From JBAWXE01 sp037144255 (GTDB taxonomy: Bacteria; Bacteroidota; Bacteroidia; Chitinophagales; Chitinophagaceae): 26,998 bases of DNA. Both the position numbers and the translations under genes were made by a program. The stretch lies in contig JBAWXE010000031.1 in NCBI GenBank assembly GCA_037144255.1, positions 1-26,998 of the forward strand. The letters run 5' to 3'. Below the pieces are notes generated by a model that saw only the letters and a program-made list of their open reading frames with translations, ran no database searches and was not told the origin of the DNA. Below are positions 1 to 7,261 of this stretch, in pieces (the stretch's first letter is position 1; each line of letters opens with the position of its first letter).

Positions 1-64
1 CAAATAAGATATTTCAAAATATTTAACCACCTTTGTGGTTAAATATTTTGAAATATCTTATTTG
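1..64. repeat. Perfect 30-bp inverted repeat with 4-nt loop at window edge
   Basis: Positions 1-30 are the exact reverse complement of 35-64, with CTTT (31-34) as the loop. The arms are AT-rich except for the CCAC/GTGG at the loop. The left arm begins at base 1, so the palindrome may continue outside the window. No long T-tract follows the right arm on the plus strand; what follows on the minus strand cannot be seen. It lies 126 bp past the stop of the minus-strand epimerase gene. It could be a strong terminator, the end of a small mobile element, or a fold-back artefact if base 1 is a contig end. I cannot decide between these. Confidence 0.85.
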
Positions 65-190
65 TTTGAAATAGTGCTGAGTTAATTAAAAATGGAAATG
101 GGAAAAATTCAGAATTACTGAATGAGAATGGAACGACTGTTGTTCCTATACTGCAAGATTACAAATGTTTTTCTAAATAAAGAAAAAAAC

Positions 191-1177
191 TTACGCATTG
201 AGTTTAGACCTGGTCAAATAAGCCTTTGCCATCCTTTGAATGGTCTGTTCTACCGGTGTATAGCTGAATTCCGGCAGATATCTCAGTAATTTCTCATTAT
301 TGTAGAGGCTCTGTTTATGGGCATTACGGGCTGTTTCCCTTGTTATCAATGGTTTTGTACCCATTATGCTATATTTCAATGCACCTAAACGCCATACTAT
401 ACCTGTCATCAGTTCACTAGCCTTGATACGGGGGGCTCTTCGGTCCAAAGATCTTGCCATCATGGCAAATATTTCCTTATAGGCATAATTACCGGCACTC
501 ATAATGAACCGCTCTGCCTGAATAGGGCTTTTCATCAGCATATCCATCGCATGTACCACATCCTTCACATCCACCCAAGCATTGATACCTTCTGTATAAA
601 AAGGGAATTCGTCATAGGCCACTTTGATCATTTGTGCAGAACCTGTATTCCAGTTCCCCTCACCTAAAATAATACCCGGGTTGATCACTACTGCATTCAG
701 CCCTTCTCCTATACCACGCCATACTTCCATTTCTGCCATATACTTACTGATACCATAAGCAGAATTTTGTTCACTTTCCTCCCATTCTTCATCTTCATTG
801 ATCTCCTTTTGTGCTTGATTTCTTCCTAATGCAGCTACTGAACTCACAAATATCATTTTGCGAATACCCTGCTCTAAGGCCTCATTCACAATATTGGCAG
901 TGCTTTCTACATTAGTATGTATTATCTGCTTTCGGTCTTTAGGTAAGAAAGAAACTACAGCTGCACAATGATATACTTCTGTTATGCCTTTCATAGCTTC
1001 TTCTACCTCAAAAATATCCAGCAGATCGCATGACATCCATGTTACCCCTTTGAGATCTTTCAGAGCTGCACCAGGCAGGGTATGATGGTACAAGGCGCGC
1101 ACTTCTCTGCCTTGTGCAGACAGATGCTGCACCAAATGCTGACCGAGAAAACCGCTTGCGCCGGTGACCAATATCAT
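191..1177 (-). CDS. NAD(P)-dependent epimerase/dehydratase (extended SDR family)
   Basis: The protein has 328 residues and an extended short-chain dehydrogenase fold. The N-terminal Rossmann motif TGASGFLG is at residues 5-12. The catalytic pair Tyr141/Lys145 sits in YGISK, and Ser112/113 in VSSVAAL supplies the usual active-site serine. The overall pattern resembles dihydroflavonol reductase-like or sugar-nucleotide epimerase-like members, but the substrate cannot be told from sequence. There is no signal peptide, so it should be cytoplasmic. The ATG lies 6 nt after the pheS stop, so the two genes are almost certainly co-transcribed with pheS first. The link to tRNA charging is probably only positional. 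The family call is firm and the exact enzyme is open. Confidence 0.87.
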   Translation of the reverse strand: MILVTGASGFLGQHLVQHLSAQGREVRALYHHTLPGAALKDLKGVTWMSCDLLDIFEVEEAMKGITEVYHCAAVVSFLPKDRKQIIHTNVESTANIVNEALEQGIRKMIFVSSVAALGRNQAQKEINEDEEWEESEQNSAYGISKYMAEMEVWRGIGEGLNAVVINPGIILGEGNWNTGSAQMIKVAYDEFPFYTEGINAWVDVKDVVHAMDMLMKSPIQAERFIMSAGNYAYKEIFAMMARSLDRRAPRIKASELMTGIVWRLGALKYSIMGTKPLITRETARNAHKQSLYNNEKLLRYLPEFSYTPVEQTIQRMAKAYLTRSKLNA

Positions 1178-1183
1178 GAATAG

Positions 1184-2209
1184 CTATATAGATTGAAATT
1201 GTCGTAGAAAACGTACATCATTCTGTGAATACAAACGCAGATCATTTACCTGATATTTCACCTGTGTAATACGCTCTACCCCCATTCCGAAGGCAAAACC
1301 TGTATATACATCAGGATCGATGTTGAAATTGCGAAGCATATTAGGATGTACCATACCACAGCCTAGTATCTCTACCCAGCCTGTATGTTTACATAGATTG
1401 CAACCACTACCACCACATACTGTACAAGAGATATCCATCTCTGCACTAGGCTCTGTGAATGGGAAATAAGATGGGCGGAAACGCACCTGAGTATCTTCTC
1501 CAAACATCTCTGTAACAAAATAATACAGTGTCTGTTTCAGATCTGCAAAAGAGACATTCTTATCTATGTATAATCCTTCACACTGATGGAAAAAGCAATG
1601 TGCCCTAGCAGATATTGTTTCATTTCGGTATACACGACCGGGGCAAATGACCCTTACAGGCAGTTTGCCTTGCTCCATGATACGAGCCTGTACCGACGAA
1701 GTATGTGTGCGTAATACCCAATCAGGTTGTTGAGACACATAGAACGTATCCTGCATATCACGGGCCGGGTGATGTTCGGGCATATTCAGAGAAGTGAAAT
1801 TATGCCAGTCATCTTCTATTTCCGGACCTGTTGCAATACTGAAACCTATCTTTTCAAAAATGGAAACGATCTTATTTTCTACCATCCTCAATGGGTGGCG
1901 TGTACCCAATGGCAGTGGTGTACCCGGCAAGCTTACATCTATAGCGGGGCCTTTCTTTTGGCCTGCAGACTGCAAATGTGCAAATGCCTCGAATTGAGCT
2001 TCAGCCAGTTGTTTAAAACTATTCAGCACCTGACCTGCTTCTTTCTTTTGTTCCACAGGTACATTCTTCATTTCACCGAAGATCTGCTTCACAATACCTT
2101 TTGTACCTAAGTACTTGATACGATAAGCTTCCAGTTCGGCAGCGTCGGCCGGCTGAAAAGCTTTTATTTCCTGCTCATACGAACGGATCTGATCTAATAA
2201 CGCTTGCAT
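1184..2209 (-). CDS. pheS: Phenylalanine--tRNA ligase alpha subunit
   Basis: This is a 341-residue class II aminoacyl-tRNA synthetase catalytic subunit, which pairs with PheT to charge tRNA-Phe. An N-terminal helical arm (about residues 1-85) is followed by the catalytic core. Visible landmarks are GTRHPL, the segment with PEIEDDWHNF, LRTHTSSVQ, the motif 2 region RVYRNETISARAH, the phenylalanine-pocket region with FPFTEPSAEMD, and motif 3 GFAFGMGVERI near the C-terminus. Four cysteines in a CxxC...CxxC arrangement occur in the insert before GWVEILGCGMVHPNML. The length is normal and no key residue appears lost. pheT is not adjacent, which is common in Bacteroidota. A TAnnTTTG box (2215-2222 on the minus strand) lies just ahead of the ATG, so the mRNA may be nearly leaderless. 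Confidence 0.97.
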   Translation of the reverse strand: MQALLDQIRSYEQEIKAFQPADAAELEAYRIKYLGTKGIVKQIFGEMKNVPVEQKKEAGQVLNSFKQLAEAQFEAFAHLQSAGQKKGPAIDVSLPGTPLPLGTRHPLRMVENKIVSIFEKIGFSIATGPEIEDDWHNFTSLNMPEHHPARDMQDTFYVSQQPDWVLRTHTSSVQARIMEQGKLPVRVICPGRVYRNETISARAHCFFHQCEGLYIDKNVSFADLKQTLYYFVTEMFGEDTQVRFRPSYFPFTEPSAEMDISCTVCGGSGCNLCKHTGWVEILGCGMVHPNMLRNFNIDPDVYTGFAFGMGVERITQVKYQVNDLRLYSQNDVRFLRQFQSI

Positions 2210-2214
2210 ATGAA

Positions 2215-2222
2215 CAAAGATA
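2215..2222 (-). promoter_or_regulatory. Bacteroidota -7 box (TATCTTTG) for pheS
   Basis: The minus strand reads TATCTTTG, an exact TAnnTTTG match ending 5 nt before the pheS ATG. A possible -33 TTG lies 22 bp upstream, slightly farther than usual. Transcription would begin at or within a few bases of the start codon. Confidence 0.55.
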
Positions 2223-2336
2223 GCAGATTGCCTGATTTAGACCCCAATTATCCTATTTGTTGCAACAGCTTGTTAAATTATTATTGCAAACCCTTATATA
2301 ACTACTATGTTATATGGGTCTTGCTTGCATTTTGAC

Positions 2337-2344
2337 TATTTTTG
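2337..2344 (+). promoter_or_regulatory. Bacteroidota -7 box (TATTTTTG) for the OmpA-like lipoprotein gene
   Basis: TATTTTTG matches TAnnTTTG exactly and lies 14 nt before the chosen ATG at 2359. The -33 element is poor: the only nearby TTG (2321-2323) is 13 bp away. If used, this promoter starts downstream of the alternative ATG at 2314, so it supports the shorter protein. Confidence 0.4.
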
Positions 2345-2358
2345 GCAAAACTCGTAGA

Positions 2359-3246
2359 ATGAACAAAATACTCCTTTCAATTATCTGCTTTCTTAGCTTG
2401 ACAATAGCTTTTTCTTCATGTGTTTCTAATAAAAAATACATGGATTCGGTGGCTAATACTGATAGACTAAGGGCTGACAGTACTCGAATGAGTAATGAGA
2501 TAGCTGATCTGAACAACAGAATAATCAAATTGAATGCAGAGATAACAGACCTTAAAAACCAGAAAACGAATAATCTCGCTCGTATCAATGAGTTAACAGA
2601 CCAGAGTAGACAATTGCAATCTCAGGTAGGTAAACTGCAAATGGATCTGGGCGATATGGAAGCGGCCAATAAAAGCACCAATACAAAACTGACACAAAGC
2701 CAGAAACAAATAGCTGACCAGCAAAAGAAGCTACTGCAATTGCAAGGCCTCATAGACCAACAAAGAAAGAATACTGAAGAACTGCGTAAAAAGATCTCAG
2801 ACGCACTGGTAGACTTTAACTCCAGCCAGCTGACCGTATCTATGAAGAACGGCCGCGTATATGTAAGTATGCAAGAGTCACTACTTTTCCCATCCGGCTC
2901 TGCAGAGGTGAACCCTAAGGGTAAAGAAGCCTTATCTACTTTGGCTCAGGTACTGAACCAAAACCAAGATATCAATGTGAATGTAGAAGGTCATACAGAC
3001 TCTATTCCCATTACTAAAAAATATGAGGACAACTGGGCTCTCAGTGTAGCTCGTTCTACTGCCATATCTCGTATACTTATTAATGATTATCATGTAAATC
3101 CTGTGCGTATCACATCTAGTGGACGTAGTCAATATGCGCCCTTAGAAGGTAATAACACACCCGAGGGTCGTGCGCATAATCGCCGTACAGAGATCATTCT
3201 GGAACCTAAGTTAGACCGACTGATGGAGCTGATACGCAACGAATAA
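2359..3246 (+). CDS. OmpA-family peptidoglycan-associated lipoprotein
   Basis: The protein has 295 residues from the chosen ATG. It opens with a lipoprotein signal (MNKILLSIICFLSLTIAFSSC), predicting lipidated Cys21. A long Gln/Lys/Asn-rich coiled coil fills about residues 30-155. A C-terminal OmpA domain (about 165-285) contains a VEGHTDS segment, the peptidoglycan-binding motif NWALSVARS, and HNRRTEIIL near the end. It should sit in the outer membrane facing the periplasm and grip peptidoglycan at a distance set by the coiled coil. An ATG 45 nt upstream would add 15 residues in front of the signal and is unlikely. The gene is divergent from pheS and followed by a good hairpin terminator, so it is probably monocistronic. 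Confidence 0.9.
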   Translation: MNKILLSIICFLSLTIAFSSCVSNKKYMDSVANTDRLRADSTRMSNEIADLNNRIIKLNAEITDLKNQKTNNLARINELTDQSRQLQSQVGKLQMDLGDMEAANKSTNTKLTQSQKQIADQQKKLLQLQGLIDQQRKNTEELRKKISDALVDFNSSQLTVSMKNGRVYVSMQESLLFPSGSAEVNPKGKEALSTLAQVLNQNQDINVNVEGHTDSIPITKKYEDNWALSVARSTAISRILINDYHVNPVRITSSGRSQYAPLEGNNTPEGRAHNRRTEIILEPKLDRLMELIRNE

Positions 3247-3277
3247 TTACACTATTTATACAAAATTGATGACACTT

Positions 3278-3306
3278 AAAGCTGACCATTTTGGTCAGCT
3301 TTTTTT
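3278..3306 (+). terminator. Rho-independent terminator after the OmpA-like gene
   Basis: An 11-bp stem (3278-3288 paired with 3292-3302, core AAGCTGACC/GGTCAGCTT) has a TTT loop and runs into a T-tract ending at 3306. It begins 31 nt after the stop codon. Confidence 0.85.
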
Positions 3307-3414
3307 ATTATACAAAGAAAAGATATCCACATTTGGCATTGCTGTATTCTTGTTAAAACCCTTTACTATAAGTCATTTCCGGCGATCTTTCATTAGATCT
3401 AGTGGATATCTCTT

Positions 3415-3447
3415 TTTGGAAAACAGTTATTTGCCCTCCTACCTTTG
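3415..3447 (+). promoter_or_regulatory. Promoter of the 126-residue orphan gene
   Basis: TTTG at 3415-3418 and TACCTTTG at 3440-3447 form a Bacteroidota -33/-7 pair with a 21-bp spacer. The -7 box is an exact TAnnTTTG match. The ATG at 3515 would follow a leader of about 60 nt that is A/T-rich and has no Shine-Dalgarno sequence. Confidence 0.55.
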
Positions 3448-3514
3448 TCCTGAATATTCACTATACCATCAAAAAAACAGTAACTAATTTTTTAATTATA
3501 AAATATCAAAAACT

Positions 3515-3895
3515 ATGAACATTGAAAACATTGCTTTAGAACTCATTCAACAGTATTACGCCCAGCTCCAAGACCTCAATTACGCCATCAGCCTGCGCCC
3601 AGAAGGCGAAAGACACGCAAGTGCCCAAGAATCAGTTATCATGTGTAAACTGCTGAATTGCATTAAGGCACTACGCAAGGAAATAGCAATTACCACAGAG
3701 GTAGAAACTGTTACAAGTACTGTCATATCACCTAAAGTAGTCTCTACTGCCAATACTGTCAGCACTGCTACTATACATACTGGTGGGATATCTACATTTG
3801 CCATACCTAATATGAACCAGAAGCAAAGTCGTATCTCCAAGGCAGTTCGCAAACAGGCAGCAAGAGCCGTAGCCAGCAACAAGTTCAAGAAATAG
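3515..3895 (+). CDS. Hypothetical protein with helical N-terminus and basic tail
   Basis: I do not recognise this 126-residue protein. Residues 1-65 look helical and amphipathic (MNIENIALELIQQYYAQL; the later stretch KLLNCIKALRKEI). A Thr/Ser/Val-rich, probably disordered linker spans about 66-100. A strongly basic tail (QSRISKAVRKQAARAVASNK) ends in KFKK. There is no signal peptide or membrane segment, so it is likely cytoplasmic. The basic tail could bind nucleic acid or a ribosome, but that is only inference. The case for a real gene rests on a plausible promoter 68 nt upstream, an isolated position after a terminator, and GC-richer third codon positions than the flanking DNA. No operon partner is evident. 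Confidence 0.65.
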   Translation: MNIENIALELIQQYYAQLQDLNYAISLRPEGERHASAQESVIMCKLLNCIKALRKEIAITTEVETVTSTVISPKVVSTANTVSTATIHTGGISTFAIPNMNQKQSRISKAVRKQAARAVASNKFKK

Positions 3896-4010
3896 GTTAT
3901 CATTTTGGTAATTGTCCAGCCTCCGGAGATACACATTGTTAAGATTTTTATCATATCAATTTTTACTGCTTCATTTTAGTTAAATTGTGTTGTTAAAAAA
4001 CTTTTCTAAG

Positions 4011-6413
4011 ATGAATCGAGCTATTCGTAAAGTAGCGGTGATAGGATCAGGTGTCATGGGCTCTCGTATTGCATGCCATTTTGCTGGTATCGGTGTACAG
4101 GTATTACTATTGGATATTGTACCTAAAGAACCTTCTGATGCCGAAAAAGCTAAGGGACTGAGCATAGAAAGCAAAGCTGTACGAAATCGTATCGTGAATG
4201 AGGCTTTGCAAGCTACCCTAAAAAGTAATCCTTCTGCAGTCTATGTAAAAAAAGTGGCAGATCATGTGAGCATAGGCAATATAGACGATGACTTGCCTAA
4301 AATAGCAGATTGCGATTGGGTAATAGAAGTGGTGATAGAACGTTTGGACATCAAACAAAAAGTGTTTGAACAAATAGAGAAGTACCGCAAACCCGGTACA
4401 CTCATTACCAGCAACACATCGGGTATACCTATACACCTGATGAGTGAAGGTAGGAGCACGGATTTTCAACAGCATTTCTGTGGTACACACTTCTTCAATC
4501 CACCACGTTACTTAAGACTACTGGAGATCATTCCTGCACCTAATACCAAAGCGGAGGTCATTGATTTCCTGATGGCTTACGGCGATAAGTTTCTGGGAAA
4601 GACCACTGTATTATGCAAAGACACTCCTGCTTTCATTGCCAATCGCGTAGGTGTGTTCGGTTTTATGGCTGTATTTCATGCCATGCAACAACTGAGTTTG
4701 AATGTAGATGATATAGATACACTTACAGGCCCGGTTATGGGGCGACCTAAGTCTGCTACATTTCGCACAGGCGATGTAGTGGGTCTCGACACATTGGTAC
4801 ATGTAGCCAAAGGATTGGTAGAGAATGTACCTAATGACGAAGCTATTAATTTGTTCAAACTACCTCCTTTCTTAGAGCAGATGGTGGCCAGCAAATGGCT
4901 GGGAGACAAGACAGGGCAAGGATTCTATAAAAAGGTAAAAGGAGAGAAGGGCAAGTCGGAGATTCTGACGCTGAATTTGCAGAGCATGGAATATGGCCCC
5001 AAACAAAAAGCCCGTTTTGCTACTCTGGAGACTGCCAAGCCAATTGATGATCTAAAGACAAGGCTCAAAGCACTGTATGCCGGTCAGGATAAAGCAGGTG
5101 AATTCTATCGCTTATTTCATCACTTACTGTTTGCATATGTATCTTATCGCATACCGGAGATCACAGACGATCTGTATAAAATAGATGATGGTCTGAAAGC
5201 CGGCTTCGGTTGGGAAATAGGAGCTTTTGAAAGTTGGGATATACTCAATGTAGCCAAGACATTAGAAACCATGAAGGCTTCCGATATCTCTGTAGCCCCT
5301 TGGGTACAAGAGATGCTGGACCAAGGTTACACCACTTTCTACAAAACAGAGAATGGGCAACGTAAGTATTATGATATCCCTACCAAAAGCTACAAAACCA
5401 TACCGGGTACCACTTCTTTCATCTTACTGGAGCATCTGGATGAAAAAATAGTATGGAAGAACAGTGCTTGTGCCTTGTATGACATAGGCGACGATGTAGT
5501 AGCTCTGCGCTGGAACACCAAAATGAATAGCATAGGTGGCGAAGTGCTGGAGGCCGTTCAAAAATCAGTAGCTATAGCAGAAGAAAAATATAAAGGATTA
5601 GTTATAGCCAACAGAGGCGCCAATTTCAGTGCAGGGGCGAATGTGGGATTAATATTCATGTTCGCTGCAGAGCAAGAATATGACGAATTGGATTTTGCCA
5701 TCCGACAGTTCCAGCAAACTACTATGCGCCTGCGCTACAGCAGTATTCCTGTAGTAGTGGCACCACATGGTCTTACACTAGGCGGTGGTTGCGAGATGTG
5801 CCTGCATGCCGATGGGGTGCAAGCTGCTGCAGAAACCTATATAGGACTTGTAGAACTAGGTGTAGGGCTTATACCTGGTGGTGGCGGTACTAAAGAAATG
5901 ATAGTACGTGCCTCTGACAGAAACATTAAAGAAGATGTAGAACTGAATTACCTACAGCAGCTATTCATCAACGTAGCCACAGCCAAGGTATCCACTTCTG
6001 CACAGGAAGGCTTTGAGAATTTTGTTTTACGCCCGGGTATAGATAGCATTTCTATGAATCCCGATAGGCGAATAGCAGATGCTAAACGTAAAATATTGAT
6101 GCTATTTGAACAAGGCTATACACAACCTACAGCTCGTAATGATATCAAAGTGCAAGGCCGTGGTGGTCTGGGCCCTATGCTCTCAGGCATACATGCCATG
6201 TGGATTGGGAAATATATCTCCGACTACGATAAGTTCATAACTGAAAAACTGACCCATGTAATGTGTGGTGGCGATCTGTCTCAGCCTACTATGGTTTCTG
6301 AGCAATACCTCCTGGACCTGGAACGCGAAGCTTTCCTAAGCCTATGTGGACAAAAGAAGACTTTAGAAAGATTACAAAGTATCTTGCAGTCCGGCAAACC
6401 ACTCAGGAATTAA
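4011..6413 (+). CDS. Bifunctional 3-hydroxyacyl-CoA dehydrogenase/enoyl-CoA hydratase (FadN type)
   Basis: This 800-residue beta-oxidation enzyme carries two successive activities. Residues 1 to about 300 form the NAD-dependent 3-hydroxyacyl-CoA dehydrogenase, with GSGVMG at 12-17, TSNTSGIP, the catalytic-His segment HFFNPPRYL, and a second dehydrogenase helical domain containing DKTGQGFYKK. About 480-700 is a crotonase-fold hydratase with FSAGANVG, GGGCEMC and GLVELGVGLIPGGGG, which keep both acidic positions expected of hydratases. This dehydrogenase-first order matches Bacillus FadN rather than E. coli FadB/FadJ, where the hydratase comes first. An in-frame GTG at 3987 would add 8 residues, but the ATG directly before NRAIRKVAVIGSG is the better start. 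No thiolase or acyl-CoA dehydrogenase gene lies beside it. Confidence 0.93.
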   Translation: MNRAIRKVAVIGSGVMGSRIACHFAGIGVQVLLLDIVPKEPSDAEKAKGLSIESKAVRNRIVNEALQATLKSNPSAVYVKKVADHVSIGNIDDDLPKIADCDWVIEVVIERLDIKQKVFEQIEKYRKPGTLITSNTSGIPIHLMSEGRSTDFQQHFCGTHFFNPPRYLRLLEIIPAPNTKAEVIDFLMAYGDKFLGKTTVLCKDTPAFIANRVGVFGFMAVFHAMQQLSLNVDDIDTLTGPVMGRPKSATFRTGDVVGLDTLVHVAKGLVENVPNDEAINLFKLPPFLEQMVASKWLGDKTGQGFYKKVKGEKGKSEILTLNLQSMEYGPKQKARFATLETAKPIDDLKTRLKALYAGQDKAGEFYRLFHHLLFAYVSYRIPEITDDLYKIDDGLKAGFGWEIGAFESWDILNVAKTLETMKASDISVAPWVQEMLDQGYTTFYKTENGQRKYYDIPTKSYKTIPGTTSFILLEHLDEKIVWKNSACALYDIGDDVVALRWNTKMNSIGGEVLEAVQKSVAIAEEKYKGLVIANRGANFSAGANVGLIFMFAAEQEYDELDFAIRQFQQTTMRLRYSSIPVVVAPHGLTLGGGCEMCLHADGVQAAAETYIGLVELGVGLIPGGGGTKEMIVRASDRNIKEDVELNYLQQLFINVATAKVSTSAQEGFENFVLRPGIDSISMNPDRRIADAKRKILMLFEQGYTQPTARNDIKVQGRGGLGPMLSGIHAMWIGKYISDYDKFITEKLTHVMCGGDLSQPTMVSEQYLLDLEREAFLSLCGQKKTLERLQSILQSGKPLRN

Positions 6414-6431
6414 TTAAAGTAAATAGTACCA

Positions 6432-7217
6432 ATGTTCAAACATTTACATAAATACTTACTACAATCAGTTTTGCTTGCGGCTGTATTATTATGCAGTCTC
6501 CCATCTTATGCACAAAAACCTCATGCACAAGCTGCTCAGCCACAATCATCTCTTGAAAATAAGATACAGGATAGCATCTTAGGCTTACTGCATCATATAG
6601 ATGTGGTGAAAAAGGAAGATTCATTAAAAATGGCCAATGATGAGCTGATGGCTTATCTGAAAAGGGTATGCACTAAGGTGCCTGCCACCCTTAACATGAA
6701 GTATAAGAAAGTAGAAACAGAAATGGATATTACCAGCTCAGATGACAATAAAGTGCGTGTATATAGCTGGAAATCCTCTTTTGAAGGCACTTACTATAAT
6801 ATCCTCATGCAATATAAAGGCTCTAAAAACCCAATAGTTTGGCAAATGAATAATGCCGATGATCCTCTATCATCTAGCACTGTGCCTACTTCCATCAAAA
6901 GCATCCAAACAGCCGGTAAGAAAACAGTATATATAGTAGTAGAAGGAGTTTTCGGTTCTCATGGCCTTGAAACCGAAAAAGCTGTTGCTTATACTATTAC
7001 GAATGACCAGATGTTAGCCATACCCCTCTTTCAAACAGAAACCGGTACAGAAAAAGAAGTTTCATACCATATCGCTTCTATAAACGATTACGACCCCGAG
7101 ATCAACATTCATTTAAGCCCCGATAAGAAAACATTATATATTCCCGTTAGTGGCAAAGAGTATTCGGTATATAAGTTCAATGGAACTAAGTTTGTGTACG
7201 ACAAGAATGCTAAATAA
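6432..7217 (+). CDS. Secreted protein of unknown function
   Basis: The protein has 261 residues. An N-terminal signal peptide (MFKHLHKYLLQSVLLAAVLL, then CSLPSYA with likely cleavage before QKP) points to the periplasm or cell surface. The mature part starts with a Gln/Ala-rich stretch, then a helical segment to about residue 85, then mostly predicted beta strands with repeated short Lys/Thr/Val runs. The strand-rich part may be a small propeller or sandwich fold. I see no catalytic motif, lipobox or T9SS C-terminal domain. The ATG is 18 nt after the fadN-type stop codon, so it probably shares that transcript. The TPR gene begins about 45 nt downstream. I do not recognise the family. Confidence 0.8.
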   Translation: MFKHLHKYLLQSVLLAAVLLCSLPSYAQKPHAQAAQPQSSLENKIQDSILGLLHHIDVVKKEDSLKMANDELMAYLKRVCTKVPATLNMKYKKVETEMDITSSDDNKVRVYSWKSSFEGTYYNILMQYKGSKNPIVWQMNNADDPLSSSTVPTSIKSIQTAGKKTVYIVVEGVFGSHGLETEKAVAYTITNDQMLAIPLFQTETGTEKEVSYHIASINDYDPEINIHLSPDKKTLYIPVSGKEYSVYKFNGTKFVYDKNAK

Positions 7218-7261
7218 TAATTACGACTTTTACTGTGTTAATAGATAGGATGCAACAGAAA

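Noticed and set aside
1727..2110. Plus-strand open frame of 127 residues inside pheS
   Set aside because: It lies fully opposite conserved pheS sequence and its translation has no protein-like pattern.
3266..3487. Open frame of 73 residues between the OmpA-like and orphan genes
   Set aside because: It spans the OmpA-gene terminator and the next promoter, has no homology I recognise and no plausible leader; noncoding is more likely.
3987..4010. GTG start adding eight residues to the FadN-type enzyme
   Set aside because: The ATG at 4011 puts the nucleotide-binding GSGVMG at the usual distance from the N-terminus.
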